64,000 nt of DNA from Pseudomonas frederiksbergensis (lineage in GTDB: Bacteria > Pseudomonadota > Gammaproteobacteria > Pseudomonadales > Pseudomonadaceae), in NCBI RefSeq assembly GCF_000802155.2, contig NZ_JQGJ02000010.1, positions 1-64,000 on the forward strand, written 5' to 3'. Positions 26,824 to 35,615 of this stretch are shown one piece after another (position 1 is the first letter of the stretch; the number at the start of each line of letters is the position of its first letter). The position numbers and the translations under genes are program-made. A model generated the notes under the pieces. It had not been told where the DNA came from. It worked only from the letters and a program-made list of their open reading frames with translations, and did no database searches.

Positions 26824-26998
26824 GGCGTGCCTCCTGCGGAGCCTGGGCGTTATCGAAAGCGGCGCAAGACTTATGCCATGCAGGCAGGCCGGACACTTTC
26901 AACATCTACTCAGGGCAGTAGAGCACTAAAACCGCGCGATGCCCGAATTCATCTGCAACGCAGTGCACATAAATGCGGCGCTGGCCGTGCGAATTGAC

Positions 26999-27460
26999 TC
27001 AATGGCGCGGGCGCGGGGCCTTGGCGGATTGGATGATGCGCTCGCGTTGGTGGCGGATTTCGATGAGCTTGCTGCGCATTTCCCGGTGGCGTTTGCTGTT
27101 GAGCAGTAGTAGTCCCAGTAACGGCAACAGCACCGCAAACACGTACACACCTTGATGCGGTCCATAAGCAAACGTCGGCAACACCGCCGCCAGACAGCCA
27201 AGGAAATAACTCGTCACCCACCAGACCGCCCAGGCGCGTCCGCGTGCGATCATGAGATTTCCCAGAACCAGGACACTCACCAGAGCCAACGTGCCGAGCC
27301 CAACATAGTTGCTCCTGACGGAAGGCTCCAAGGCACGCCAATAAGTGCCTGCGGACAAAACGAGCAGCGCAGACCCGGAAAAACAACCCAGGAAGATCGT
27401 GCCCATGAACACCGGAAAATAACGGGCGAGGAACTGCTTCATTGATCCGCCGCCGATCAT
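26999..27460 (-). CDS. Small four-helix membrane protein of duplicated module A; possible immunity protein
   Basis: 153 residues with four predicted membrane helices (about 16-37, 53-71, 78-97 and 104-121) and a basic cytoplasmic tail (NSKRHREMRSKLIEIRHQRE onward). Its ATG overlaps the TGA of the 308-residue gene (ATGA), so the two are translationally coupled. A close paralogue with the same start register and tail lies in module B at 28480-28940. I do not recognise the family. Small polytopic proteins coupled to a larger partner with membrane-inserting segments are typical immunity proteins of pore-forming toxins; that is inference only. The 175 bases up to the amidoligase gene show no feature. 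Confidence 0.7.
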   Translation of the reverse strand: MIGGGSMKQFLARYFPVFMGTIFLGCFSGSALLVLSAGTYWRALEPSVRSNYVGLGTLALVSVLVLGNLMIARGRAWAVWWVTSYFLGCLAAVLPTFAYGPHQGVYVFAVLLPLLGLLLLNSKRHREMRSKLIEIRHQRERIIQSAKAPRPRH

Positions 27461-28383
27461 TCGGTGAACTCCTCATACAGTCCGACGGCGACAGTCTTCA
27501 CGGCGCCATCGCCGGTATAACTGCCGATGATCCCCAAAGCGCCTCCGAGAGAATCCTTTATCTGAGTCAGCGTAGCGTGCCTGATTTCAGCGGAAGAATA
27601 ACGCTTGGGCAAGGCACCCGCTCGTTGCTGCAGTTTAAGCAGCTTCGCGGTAAGACTCGGATCTTTCAGGGTCAACAATTCCTTGGTCAGTTTGCTGCGC
27701 TCCTGACGACTCAGGCCCTTGAGCAACTGATACCAGCTCTTCCCGGTGCCCGCTGCCTTACTGGCCTTCAGCAGCCGAACAGTCGTGAGAGCCGAGCCAC
27801 CGACGCCCACAAGGGAAACACCGTCAAGAATGGGGCTCACGATGTTGTACCAATCGGCGTCGTTCATTTCATCGTTGCCAGTAGGATTGGTCAGCTCATT
27901 CGCCACCCGCATCCCACCAATAACGCACTGCGCGGTACTGGCCGTCGCGGCAGCGGCGCCCAAGGCAACGACAAAGGCACTGGCGCCTGCCGTAAAGGGC
28001 ACAGCGACGCTCCCACTGAATACCACCACCCAACCGATGACCGCGGCGACACAGGAAAAACCGGCATTCATCGACTCAGTCCCGAGCTTTGACTCACGCG
28101 GACTGCTTTTTACCTGGTCAATGAATTGCTGTGGGGCGATGTATTTCTTCGCCTCGCGCAAGATGACTCGCTTGGGTGCGATGCTGCAAATCGGCTTGAA
28201 TTCGCGCAGCGTCACCACGTTGTACTCGGAATCGATGTACACCACGCCCGCACCGGCGATGTTGGGATCGGCATCGATGGCAGCGAACAGCCGCGGCAGG
28301 TTGACTTGGCTTTCGATGCGTTTGCGGGCCATGAACTGGGAAAAGCTCAGGTCCATCCCGATGCCTGTTGCGGCGCTGCTCAT
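27457..28383 (-). CDS. Unrecognised 308-residue protein of module A; candidate membrane-active effector
   Basis: The N-terminal 100 residues are soluble and strongly conserved with the module B copy (NLPRLFAAIDADPNIAGAGV, then YNVVTLREFKPICS). A 45-residue Gly/Ala-rich hydrophobic stretch (about 109-154) could form a membrane hairpin. Next come a conserved WYN...LDGVSLVGVGGSALTT segment (178-201), a Lys-rich helical part (RQERSKLTKELLTLKD) and a Gly-rich end. No signal peptide, PAAR, Rhs or protease motif is seen. AAGGA lies 8 bases before ATG 28383. The coupled downstream membrane protein and tandem duplication suggest a toxin/immunity pair, perhaps exported by a secretion system encoded elsewhere. 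Other explanations, such as a stress-related membrane complex, remain open. Confidence 0.65.
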   Translation of the reverse strand: MSSAATGIGMDLSFSQFMARKRIESQVNLPRLFAAIDADPNIAGAGVVYIDSEYNVVTLREFKPICSIAPKRVILREAKKYIAPQQFIDQVKSSPRESKLGTESMNAGFSCVAAVIGWVVVFSGSVAVPFTAGASAFVVALGAAAATASTAQCVIGGMRVANELTNPTGNDEMNDADWYNIVSPILDGVSLVGVGGSALTTVRLLKASKAAGTGKSWYQLLKGLSRQERSKLTKELLTLKDPSLTAKLLKLQQRAGALPKRYSSAEIRHATLTQIKDSLGGALGIIGSYTGDGAVKTVAVGLYEEFTE

Positions 28384-28479
28384 ATGAATCGTCCTTGAAG
28401 AATTGGAGAGTTGATTTTTTATTGTGCCGTGCCCTGAAGCATCTACGCCAGCTCAGATTTCTAGCCTGACTACATCGAC

Positions 28480-28940
28480 TCAGCGGCGCGGTCGCGACGT
28501 CTTTGCGGACTGGAGGATACGCTCGCGCTGGTGGCGGATTTCGACGAGCTTGCTGCGCATCTCGCGGTGGCGTTTGCTGTTGAGCAATAGCAACCCCAGC
28601 AACGGGAACAGCAAACTCAAACTGTAAATCAACCTATCAGGCCGATAAGCGATCGTGGGCAGGACGCAAAAAAAACACAGCCCCAACACCGCAACCATCG
28701 GCCACACCCAAACGGGGCGCCCACGGGCAATCATGAAGTTGCAATGCACGATGACAAGCGTAAGCGCGACGCCTCCAAAAAAAGACCACTTGGCGTTATC
28801 CGCCAACGAAAGGGCTTGAAAATAGCTGTCAAAAAAAGGGGAACAGCAAAAACCAGAGCGAAGACCGACGCGAATATCGCGCCCATGAAGACCGGAAAAT
28901 ATTGGATGAGAAAAACGCGCACACCGGGCTGTCCATTCAT
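28480..28940 (-). pseudogene. Module B small membrane protein gene, frameshifted in a T7 run
   Basis: From ATG 28940 (overlapping the TGA of the upstream gene as ATGA) the product aligns residue for residue with the module A protein (MNGQPGVRVFLIQYFPVFMG against MIGGGSMKQFLARYFPVFMG). It leaves frame after FAVPLF, and the correct continuation (DSYFQALSLADNAKW, later FMIARGR, LLPLLGLLLLNSKRHREMRS and the basic tail) lies in another frame. The span is 461 bases against 462 in module A. Adding one T to the run opposite A7 at 28831-28837 restores 153 codons. It is therefore a one-base deletion in a homopolymer: mutation, phase-variable tract, or sequencing error. If real, module B would lack its putative immunity partner. 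Confidence 0.8.
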
Positions 28941-29857
28941 TCTTCGATCTCCTCGTACAACCCCACTGCAATGGTCCGGACGTTCCCGGAAATCGCGCTT
29001 CCCGTGAAGCCGATGGCGGCACCCAGGGCATCCCGAATCTGTGTGACGGTGGCATGCTTGATTTGAGTGGGCGTAAAGCGCTTGGGTAACTCGCCAGACA
29101 GTTGCTTGAGTTTGAGCAGTTTGGAGGTCAGGCGAGGGTCATTGATAGTCAGCAACTCTTTGGTCAGTTTGGCTCGCTCCTGTCGATTCAGGCCCCGGAG
29201 CACCTCCCTCACACTTTTGCCCGTGGCAGCTTTATTCAATCTGACCAGTTTGAGAGTCGTCAGCGACGATGCCCCGACCCCAACCAACGCCGCGGCATCC
29301 AGCACAATCATGGTGTTCTGATACCACTCCTCACTGTCGAGCTGATCGTTTCGGGCTGGGTTACTGATTTCATTACGCATGCGATAACCGCTCGCAAAAC
29401 ATTGCGCTGTGCTGGCTGCGGCGGCGGTATAACCCAACACGGCGATCGCGGTGCTTGCCCCTGCTGAAAATGGGATAGCTACAGAGCCGCTGAGTACCAC
29501 GACCCAACCGATAACGGCCCCTGCACACGACAAGGAAGTATTGATCGCTTCGCCGACCAATCGCGATTCCCGTGGATTGTCCTGAACCTGCTGAGCAAAC
29601 TGAGCCGGCGCAATATATTTCTGCGCCTCGCGCAAAATGATCCGCTTGGGCTTGATGCTGCAGATCGGCTTGAACTCACGCAGGGTCACTACATTGAATT
29701 CAGCATCGATGTACACCACACCGGCGCCGACGATACTGGGATCGGCGTCGATGGCAGCGAACAGGCGCGGCAGGTTGATCTGGCTTCCGATGCGTTGGCG
29801 GGCCATGAACTGGGAGGGGCTGTAGTCCATGCCGATGCCGGGTAATGGAGTGCTCAT
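28937..29857 (-). CDS. Unrecognised 306-residue protein of module B; paralogue of the module A protein
   Basis: Colinear with the 308-residue protein over its whole length. The first 100 residues are most alike (SQFMARQRIGSQINLPRLFA), and the hydrophobic 109-154 region, WYQN...LDAAALVGVGASSLTT and RQERAKLTKELLT are all present. The sequence differs most in the middle and last third, which would fit diverging toxin specificity. The leader before ATG 29857 (AAGGACGATTCAT) is identical to that of module A, so promoter or ribosome-binding region was duplicated too. The 178 bases upstream to ygiQ hold the ygiQ terminator and a decayed REP-like arm; no promoter was assigned with confidence. Confidence 0.65.
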   Translation of the reverse strand: MSTPLPGIGMDYSPSQFMARQRIGSQINLPRLFAAIDADPSIVGAGVVYIDAEFNVVTLREFKPICSIKPKRIILREAQKYIAPAQFAQQVQDNPRESRLVGEAINTSLSCAGAVIGWVVVLSGSVAIPFSAGASTAIAVLGYTAAAASTAQCFASGYRMRNEISNPARNDQLDSEEWYQNTMIVLDAAALVGVGASSLTTLKLVRLNKAATGKSVREVLRGLNRQERAKLTKELLTINDPRLTSKLLKLKQLSGELPKRFTPTQIKHATVTQIRDALGAAIGFTGSAISGNVRTIAVGLYEEIEE

Positions 29858-29988
29858 ATGAATCGTCCTTGAGAATCGGAGGGTGAATCTTTATCCGCAC
29901 TGAACCCTTGTGGCGAGGGCTCCCCATAACCTCTAGCACTGTCGGGCGGGCGCCACGATAACAAACGGCCAGCACCGCCGCTAGAAAG

Positions 29989-30019
29989 CAAAACGCCAGC
30001 ACTCAAGGCTGGCGTTTTG
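29989..30019 (-). terminator. Terminator after ygiQ
   Basis: Twelve-base perfect stem CAAAACGCCAGC/GCTGGCGTTTTG with a 7-base loop, 17 bases downstream of the ygiQ stop on the minus strand. The A/T ends provide a short U-run. Confidence 0.85.
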
Positions 30020-30035
30020 CGAGGCGGCAGGACAA

Positions 30036-32336
30036 TCAGCGCGGCACGACAGGCTTGCGCGCAGGCTTCGGCCCCTTGCCCTTCGCCGCGTCCTTGCGTT
30101 CCTTGGCAGCCTTCTGATTGCGGGCGAACGCGGCAGCCTTGGCTTGCTCGCGCTTGTCCCAGGCATTGCCACCGTCGCTGGCGCGCGGCGGCAGGCCGGT
30201 GTGCTGGGTCAGGATCTTGGTGGTTTCCTTGCCCACCTTGTGGCTGCCAGCCGGCGTCGAGTTCTTGCGACGGGCGCTCTGGTAGCTGTCGGTTGCAGGC
30301 TGGTGCAACGGAATCAACTGGTTCTTGCCCGGCCCGATCAGATCGGCACGGCCCATGCGGGTCAACGCTTCGCGCAGCATCGGCCAGCCTTTCGGGTCGT
30401 GATAACGCAGGAAGGCCTTGTGCAGGCGGCGCTGCTCTTCGCTCTTGACGATGGTCACCCCATCGCTCTTGTAGGTGACCTTGCGCAGCGGGTTCTTGCC
30501 CGAGTGGTACATGGCAGTGGCGGTAGCCATCGGCGACGGATAGAACGCCTGCACCTGATCGGCCCGGAAACCGTTGCCCTTGAGCCACAGCGCCAGGTTC
30601 ATCATGTCTTCGTCGGTGGTGCCCGGGTGGGCGGCGATGAAGTATGGAATCAGGTACTGCTCTTTCCCGGCTTCCTTGGTGTACTTCTCGAACATCCGCT
30701 TGAACTTGTCATAGCTGCCGATGCCCGGCTTCATCATCTGGTTGAGCGGGCCTTCCTCGGTGTGCTCCGGAGCGATCTTCAGGTAACCGCCGACGTGGTG
30801 AGTCACCAGTTCCTTGACGTATTCCGGCGACTCGACCGCCAGGTCGTAACGCAGGCCGGAGGCGATCAGAATCTTCTTCACCCCAGGCAAGGCCCGGGCA
30901 CTGCGGTACAGCTGGATCAACGAAGAATGGTCGGTGTTCAGGTTCGGGCAGATGCCGGGGAACACGCAGGACGGCTTGCGGCACGCGGATTCGATTTCCG
31001 GGCTCTTGCAGGCAATGCGATACATGTTCGCGGTCGGGCCGCCCAGGTCGGAAATGACCCCGGTGAAGCCCGGGACCTTGTCGCGGATCTCTTCGATCTC
31101 GCGAATGATCGACTCTTCGGAACGGTTCTGGATGATCCGGCCTTCGTGCTCGGTGATCGAGCAGAACGTGCAGCCACCGAAGCAGCCGCGCATGATGTTT
31201 ACCGAGAAACGGATCATCTCGTAGGCCGGGATCTTCTCCTTGCCGTACGCCGGATGGGGAACACGTGCGTAAGGCATGCCAAACACGTAGTCCATTTCTT
31301 CAGTAGTCATCGGAATGGGCGGCGGGTTGAACCAGACGTCGACTTCACCGTGCTTCTGCACCAGCGCACGGGCGTTGCCCGGGTTGGTTTCCAAGTGCAA
31401 CACGCGGTTGGCGTGGGCATACAGCACCGCGTCGTTGCGCACCTTTTCTACCGATGGCAGGCGGATCACGGTCTTGTCGCGGGTCATCTTCGGGCTTGCC
31501 AGGATCTGCACGACCTTGGCTTCGCCCGGATCTTCAACCGGACCCTTTTCCTGCTCGATGGCGCAGGCTGCGGTGTCCTGGGTATTCACGTACGGGTTGA
31601 TGATCTTGTCGATCTTGCCCGGACGGTCGATGCGCGTGGAGTCGACTTCGTACCAGCCTTGCGGCGTGTCACGGCGGATGAACGCGGTGCCGCGCACGTC
31701 GGTGATGTCTTCGATCTTGTGGCCATAGGACAAGCGCTGCGCGACTTCGACAATCGCTCGCTCGGCGTTGCCATAGAGCAGGATGTCGGCGCAAGCGTCG
31801 ATCAGGATCGAGTTGCGCACCCGGTCCTGCCAGTAATCGTAATGGGCGATGCGGCGCAGGGAAGCTTCGATACCGCCGAGCACGATCGGCACGTGCTTGT
31901 AGGCTTCCTTGCAGCGCTGGCTATAGACCAGGCTCGCACGGTCCGGCCGCTTGCCCGCCAGGCCACCGGGGGTGTAGGCGTCATCGGAGCGGATTTTCTT
32001 GTCGGCGGTGTAGCGATTGATCATCGAGTCCATGTTGCCGGCCGCGACACCGAAGAACAGGTTGGGCTCGCCGAGCTTCATGAAGTCGTCTTTGGACTGC
32101 CAGTTCGGCTGGGCGATGATCCCGACACGAAAGCCCTGGGCTTCCAGCAGACGGCCAATGATCGCCATGCCGAACGAAGGGTGATCGACGTAGGCATCAC
32201 CGGTGACGATGATGATGTCGCACGAATCCCAGCCGAGCTGATCCATCTCCTCCCTGCTCATGGGCAGGAACGGCGCTGGGCCGAAACATTCGGCCCAGTA
32301 CTTGGGATAGTCAAATAACGGCTTGGCTGCTTGCAT
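30036..32336 (-). CDS. ygiQ: YgiQ-family radical SAM protein
   Basis: 766 residues in the preferred frame from ATG 32336 (MQAAKPLFDYPKYWAECFG); an in-frame start at 32399 adds 21 unlikely residues. An N-terminal YgiQ domain (to about 350) is followed by the radical SAM core with the 4Fe-4S motif CFGGCTFC (Cys385, 389, 392). The C-terminus is Lys/Ala-rich and disordered. YgiQ proteins are conserved iron-sulfur enzymes without an established reaction. Same genomic position, before dnaB, as in other pseudomonads. Confidence 0.92.
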   Translation of the reverse strand: MQAAKPLFDYPKYWAECFGPAPFLPMSREEMDQLGWDSCDIIIVTGDAYVDHPSFGMAIIGRLLEAQGFRVGIIAQPNWQSKDDFMKLGEPNLFFGVAAGNMDSMINRYTADKKIRSDDAYTPGGLAGKRPDRASLVYSQRCKEAYKHVPIVLGGIEASLRRIAHYDYWQDRVRNSILIDACADILLYGNAERAIVEVAQRLSYGHKIEDITDVRGTAFIRRDTPQGWYEVDSTRIDRPGKIDKIINPYVNTQDTAACAIEQEKGPVEDPGEAKVVQILASPKMTRDKTVIRLPSVEKVRNDAVLYAHANRVLHLETNPGNARALVQKHGEVDVWFNPPPIPMTTEEMDYVFGMPYARVPHPAYGKEKIPAYEMIRFSVNIMRGCFGGCTFCSITEHEGRIIQNRSEESIIREIEEIRDKVPGFTGVISDLGGPTANMYRIACKSPEIESACRKPSCVFPGICPNLNTDHSSLIQLYRSARALPGVKKILIASGLRYDLAVESPEYVKELVTHHVGGYLKIAPEHTEEGPLNQMMKPGIGSYDKFKRMFEKYTKEAGKEQYLIPYFIAAHPGTTDEDMMNLALWLKGNGFRADQVQAFYPSPMATATAMYHSGKNPLRKVTYKSDGVTIVKSEEQRRLHKAFLRYHDPKGWPMLREALTRMGRADLIGPGKNQLIPLHQPATDSYQSARRKNSTPAGSHKVGKETTKILTQHTGLPPRASDGGNAWDKREQAKAAAFARNQKAAKERKDAAKGKGPKPARKPVVPR

Positions 32337-32446
32337 GTCGATGACCGGTATAAAGGATGAAAAATCGCGGGCGCGGAATATAGCACAAAATTTGATCAAT
32401 TCCGACGGCTATGGTCGGAAATTGGTGGCACCCCCGTGGGAGCGGG

Positions 32447-33844
32447 TTACTCGTCGTCATCAAAATTGTAGCTACCCGGCGCCAGGTTTTCGAAGCGCGT
32501 GTATTTACCGATGAACGCCAGGCGGATGAAGCCGATCGGGCCGTTCCGCTGCTTGCCGATGATGATCTCGGCAATGCCCTTGTGCTCCGTCTCGGGGTGA
32601 TACACCTCGTCGCGGTAGACGAACATGATCACGTCGGCGTCCTGCTCGATCGCTCCGGATTCCCGCAAGTCGGAGTTCACCGGACGCTTGTTGGGGCGCT
32701 GCTCCAGGGAGCGGTTCAACTGGGACAGGGCCACGACCGGACAGTTGAATTCCTTGGCCAGGGCCTTGAGGGAACGGGAGATCTCGGAAATCTCGTTCGT
32801 CCGGTTATCACCGCTGGAGCCGGGGATCTGCATCAATTGCAGGTAGTCGATCATGATCAGCGCGATATCGCCGTGCTCGCGCACCAGTCGTCGGGTCCGG
32901 GCGCGCATTTCCGATGGGCTGATGCCCGCCGTATCGTCGATGAACAACTTTCGATCATTGAGCAGGTTGACCGCCGAGGTCAGGCGCGGCCAGTCGTCGT
33001 CTTCCAGTTGGCCGGAACGGACCTTGGTCTGGTCGATACGCCCCAGGGACGAGAGCATACGCATGATCAGCGATTCGCCTGGCATCTCGAGGGAGTACAC
33101 CAGCACTGCCTTGTCGCTGCGCAGCACGGCGTTTTCCACCAGGTTCATCGCAAACGTGGTCTTACCCATGGACGGACGGCCAGCGACGATGATCAGGTCG
33201 GACGGCTGCAAGCCGCTGGTCTTCTCGTCGAGGTCGGTGTAGCCGGTGGACAGGCCGGTAATGGCGTTGTCGGTGTTGAACAAGGTGTCGATGCGGTCGA
33301 TGGCCTTGGTCAACAGGTCATTGACGCTCACCGGGCCGCCGGTTTTTGGCCGGGCCTCGGCAATCTGGAAGATCTGCCGCTCGGCTTCGTCAAGGATCTC
33401 GGCGGCGGTGCGGCCTTCCGGATTGAAGGCGCTGTCGGCGATCTCGGTGCTGATGCCGATCAACTGGCGCAAGGTCGCCCGCTCGCGCACGATCTGCGCA
33501 TAAGCCTTGATGTTGGCGACGGACGGCGTGTTTTTCGCCAGTTCGCCGAGGTAACCGAGGCCGCCGACCTGGGACGTCTGCCCTTCCTTGTCCAATTGCT
33601 CGGCCAGGGTGACAACGTCGATCGGCATGTTCTGATCGGCCAGACGGGCGATCGCACGGAAAATCAGGCGGTGGTCATGCCGGTAGAAATCGCCGTCGGA
33701 AACTTGATCGAGCACACGTTCCCAGGCGTTGTTGTCCAGCATCAGGCCACCGAGTACAGCCTGTTCGGCCTCGATGGAATGCGGGGGCACCTTCAGGGCA
33801 GCGGTTTGCAGATCATATTGCTCGGGGGCGGTGATTTCGTTCAT
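32447..33844 (-). CDS. dnaB: Replicative DNA helicase DnaB
   Basis: 465-residue hexameric 5'-3' helicase of the replication fork. The N-terminal primase-interaction domain begins PPHSIEAEQAVLGGLMLDNNAWERV; the RecA-like core holds Walker A GRPSMGKTT, Walker B LIMIDYLQLM and the DnaB-typical end LAPGSYNFDDDE. ATG 33844 is two codons into a GTG-started frame (33850). No intein is seen, unlike DnaB of some bacteria. It is downstream of the rpsF-rplI ribosomal operon, separated by a hairpin terminator. Confidence 0.97.
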   Translation of the reverse strand: MNEITAPEQYDLQTAALKVPPHSIEAEQAVLGGLMLDNNAWERVLDQVSDGDFYRHDHRLIFRAIARLADQNMPIDVVTLAEQLDKEGQTSQVGGLGYLGELAKNTPSVANIKAYAQIVRERATLRQLIGISTEIADSAFNPEGRTAAEILDEAERQIFQIAEARPKTGGPVSVNDLLTKAIDRIDTLFNTDNAITGLSTGYTDLDEKTSGLQPSDLIIVAGRPSMGKTTFAMNLVENAVLRSDKAVLVYSLEMPGESLIMRMLSSLGRIDQTKVRSGQLEDDDWPRLTSAVNLLNDRKLFIDDTAGISPSEMRARTRRLVREHGDIALIMIDYLQLMQIPGSSGDNRTNEISEISRSLKALAKEFNCPVVALSQLNRSLEQRPNKRPVNSDLRESGAIEQDADVIMFVYRDEVYHPETEHKGIAEIIIGKQRNGPIGFIRLAFIGKYTRFENLAPGSYNFDDDE

Positions 33845-33887
33845 GGCCACGTCTGGTTATGAAAATCAGGAATTGCAGAAAGACAAA

Positions 33888-33916
33888 GGGCACGACCTGT
33901 AGACAGGATCGTGCCC
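33888..33916 (-). terminator. Terminator after rplI
   Basis: Long hairpin: GGGCACGA (33888-33895) pairs with TCGTGCCC (33909-33916), extended by CCTG/CAGG around TAGA with a single bulge. On the minus strand it is followed by TTTGTCTTTC. It lies between rplI and dnaB and closes the ribosomal protein operon, perhaps with read-through into dnaB. Confidence 0.75.
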
Positions 33917-33961
33917 GATGTTACCGGCAAGCACCCGAGGGTGCCAACCGACAGGTATTGC

Positions 33962-34408
33962 TTAGGCTGCTACCACGACAACGCGTACGGTGGCTTCAAC
34001 TTCGGCGTGCAGGTGCACGGCTACGTCGAATTCACCTACGTTGCGGATGGTGCCGTTCGGCAGACGAACTTCGCTTTTCGCAACTTCAACGCCGGAGGCG
34101 GTCAGTGCGTCAGCGATGTCGTGAGTACCGATCGAACCGAACAGCTTGCCTTCGTCGCCAGCGGTGGCAGTGATGGTCACTTCCAGCTCGGCCAGTTGGG
34201 CAGCACGGCTTTCAGCCGATGCCTTGCGGTCTGCAGCGGCTTTTTCCAGCTCAGCGCGACGCTCTTCGAACGCAGCCAGGTTGGCAGCGGTCGCAGCGGT
34301 GGCTTTGCCGAAAGGCAGCAGGTAGTTACGACCGTAGCCGGCCTTAACGTTTACTTTGTCGCCCAGGTTGCCCAGGTTGGCGATTTTTTCCAGAAGGATC
34401 AGTTGCAT
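33962..34408 (-). CDS. rplI: 50S ribosomal protein L9
   Basis: 148 residues: N-terminal RNA-binding domain (MQLILLEKIANLGNLGDKVNVKAGYGRNYLLPFGKA), a long connecting helix rich in Ala/Glu/Arg, and the C-terminal domain. It binds 23S rRNA domain V near the L1 stalk. Last gene of rpsF-rpsR-DUF2232-rplI on the minus strand, GAGG upstream of the ATG. Confidence 0.98.
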   Translation of the reverse strand: MQLILLEKIANLGNLGDKVNVKAGYGRNYLLPFGKATAATAANLAAFEERRAELEKAAADRKASAESRAAQLAELEVTITATAGDEGKLFGSIGTHDIADALTASGVEVAKSEVRLPNGTIRNVGEFDVAVHLHAEVEATVRVVVVAA

Positions 34409-34426
34409 GTGAAAATCCTCTAACTT

Positions 34427-35320
34427 TTAACCTTCACCGTTCGCGCTGTCGGCGTCTTTCGGCGCCATACGACCGCGAAAATCAATCAGGCTGTCGACGA
34501 TGGCCAGGACCACCAGCAACGGATAGATCAGCTGCATGAACAGCAACAACGTGACGTACAACCCCACCAGCCAGAACCTGGCCAGTCGCTTTTGCGCCAC
34601 CAGCCCGTGAATCAGGGCCAGGGCGGCAAAGACCAGCGGTACGCTGCACAGCGGCGTGAGCATTGCCATCTGCGGACCGAAGTTCGGCCCCAGTAGCATG
34701 CCCGCCAACAGCAACATCGCCAGCCCAAGCGGGAAGCGGATGGCGCGAAACTCGCGACCAAAACCACCCGGGTTGTACAACAACGCCTGCCAGTAGCGCC
34801 CGATAACCAGGCTCAGCACACTGACGATTTGCAACAAGGCCGCAATCAGTCCGGTCAGGACGGGGGCAATCAGGGACGCGAAACGCGCCTGCTCCTCTAC
34901 CGACATCTGCTGGTAGAGATCACCGAGCGCCTCGGGCAGGATTTTTACCAAAGCCTGCGACAGCATCTCGATCTGGGGCGCAAAAGCCACCCCGAGCACC
35001 ACTGAAAACGCCACGCCTATCGCTATGCTGACCAGCAGCACGCGGTTCCAGGATTCACTGGCGCGCAATACCAACGCCAGCGCCGAAGACCCGAGCAGCA
35101 CCATGACTGCACGCGGGTCCGCGGAATACAGCCACCAGAGCAAAGCCGGCAGCAGTCCCAGAGCAAGAACGCCCAAGGCGTCCCTCAATCCGCGCCGCAG
35201 GAGTACAAGACTCCCGGCGGCAGCACCCAACCAATACAACAACGGCAATGCCGCGCATCCAGCCACTACCAGAGTGGCCTGCATACGACCGCGCATGATG
35301 AACTCAGCTAAGGCGCGCAT
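34427..35320 (-). CDS. DUF2232/YybS-like polytopic membrane protein
   Basis: 297 residues with about eight predicted membrane helices, starting MRALAEFIMRGRMQATLVVA and ending in a soluble tail (RMAPKDADSANGEG). The gene lies between rpsR and rplI, a position that this uncharacterised membrane family occupies in many gamma-proteobacteria. The operon suggests co-regulation with ribosome synthesis, but its job is unknown. It resembles the DUF2232 family in helix pattern; I cannot point to a catalytic motif. Confidence 0.85.
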   Translation of the reverse strand: MRALAEFIMRGRMQATLVVAGCAALPLLYWLGAAAGSLVLLRRGLRDALGVLALGLLPALLWWLYSADPRAVMVLLGSSALALVLRASESWNRVLLVSIAIGVAFSVVLGVAFAPQIEMLSQALVKILPEALGDLYQQMSVEEQARFASLIAPVLTGLIAALLQIVSVLSLVIGRYWQALLYNPGGFGREFRAIRFPLGLAMLLLAGMLLGPNFGPQMAMLTPLCSVPLVFAALALIHGLVAQKRLARFWLVGLYVTLLLFMQLIYPLLVVLAIVDSLIDFRGRMAPKDADSANGEG

Positions 35321-35356
35321 GCATTCAATCCCTTACTACTTGTCGACTGCCCGGTC

Positions 35357-35587
35357 TCAGCGGCCGTGGCTGTCGGTGTAGGCCAGCAGGGCCAGGAAGC
35401 GGGCGCGCTTGATAGCGGTGGCCAGCTGACGCTGATAACGAGCTTTGGTACCGGTGATACGGCTTGGAACGATTTTGCCGGTCTCGGATACGTAGGCTTT
35501 CAGGGTGTTGAGATCTTTGTAATCGATCTCTTTCACGTCTTCAGCGGTGAAGCGGCAGAATTTACGACGACGGAAGAAACGTGCCAT
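35357..35587 (-). CDS. rpsR: 30S ribosomal protein S18
   Basis: 76 residues, basic: [29 protein letters not shown] and on through [31 protein letters not shown], the S18 signature. It pairs with S6 (rpsF, 28 bases upstream) on the 30S platform. The single Cys near the N-terminus is conserved in this lineage. Confidence 0.98.
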
Positions 35588-35615
35588 GTGATTGGCTCCT
35601 TAAAAGGTCCGTGGA

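Noticed and set aside
24700..26997. 765-residue open frame on the plus strand opposite the amidoligase gene
   Set aside because: Composition is that of an antisense reading of a high-GC gene (rich in Arg, Gln, His, Gly), with no domain and no start signal.
29905..29925. REP-like arm GTGGCGAGGGCTCCCC
   Set aside because: Only one decayed arm, no pairing partner; too degraded to list as a repeat element.
32434..32452. GTGGGAGCGGG fragment before the dnaB stop
   Set aside because: Half of a REP of the 12931 type; the complementary arm is missing.
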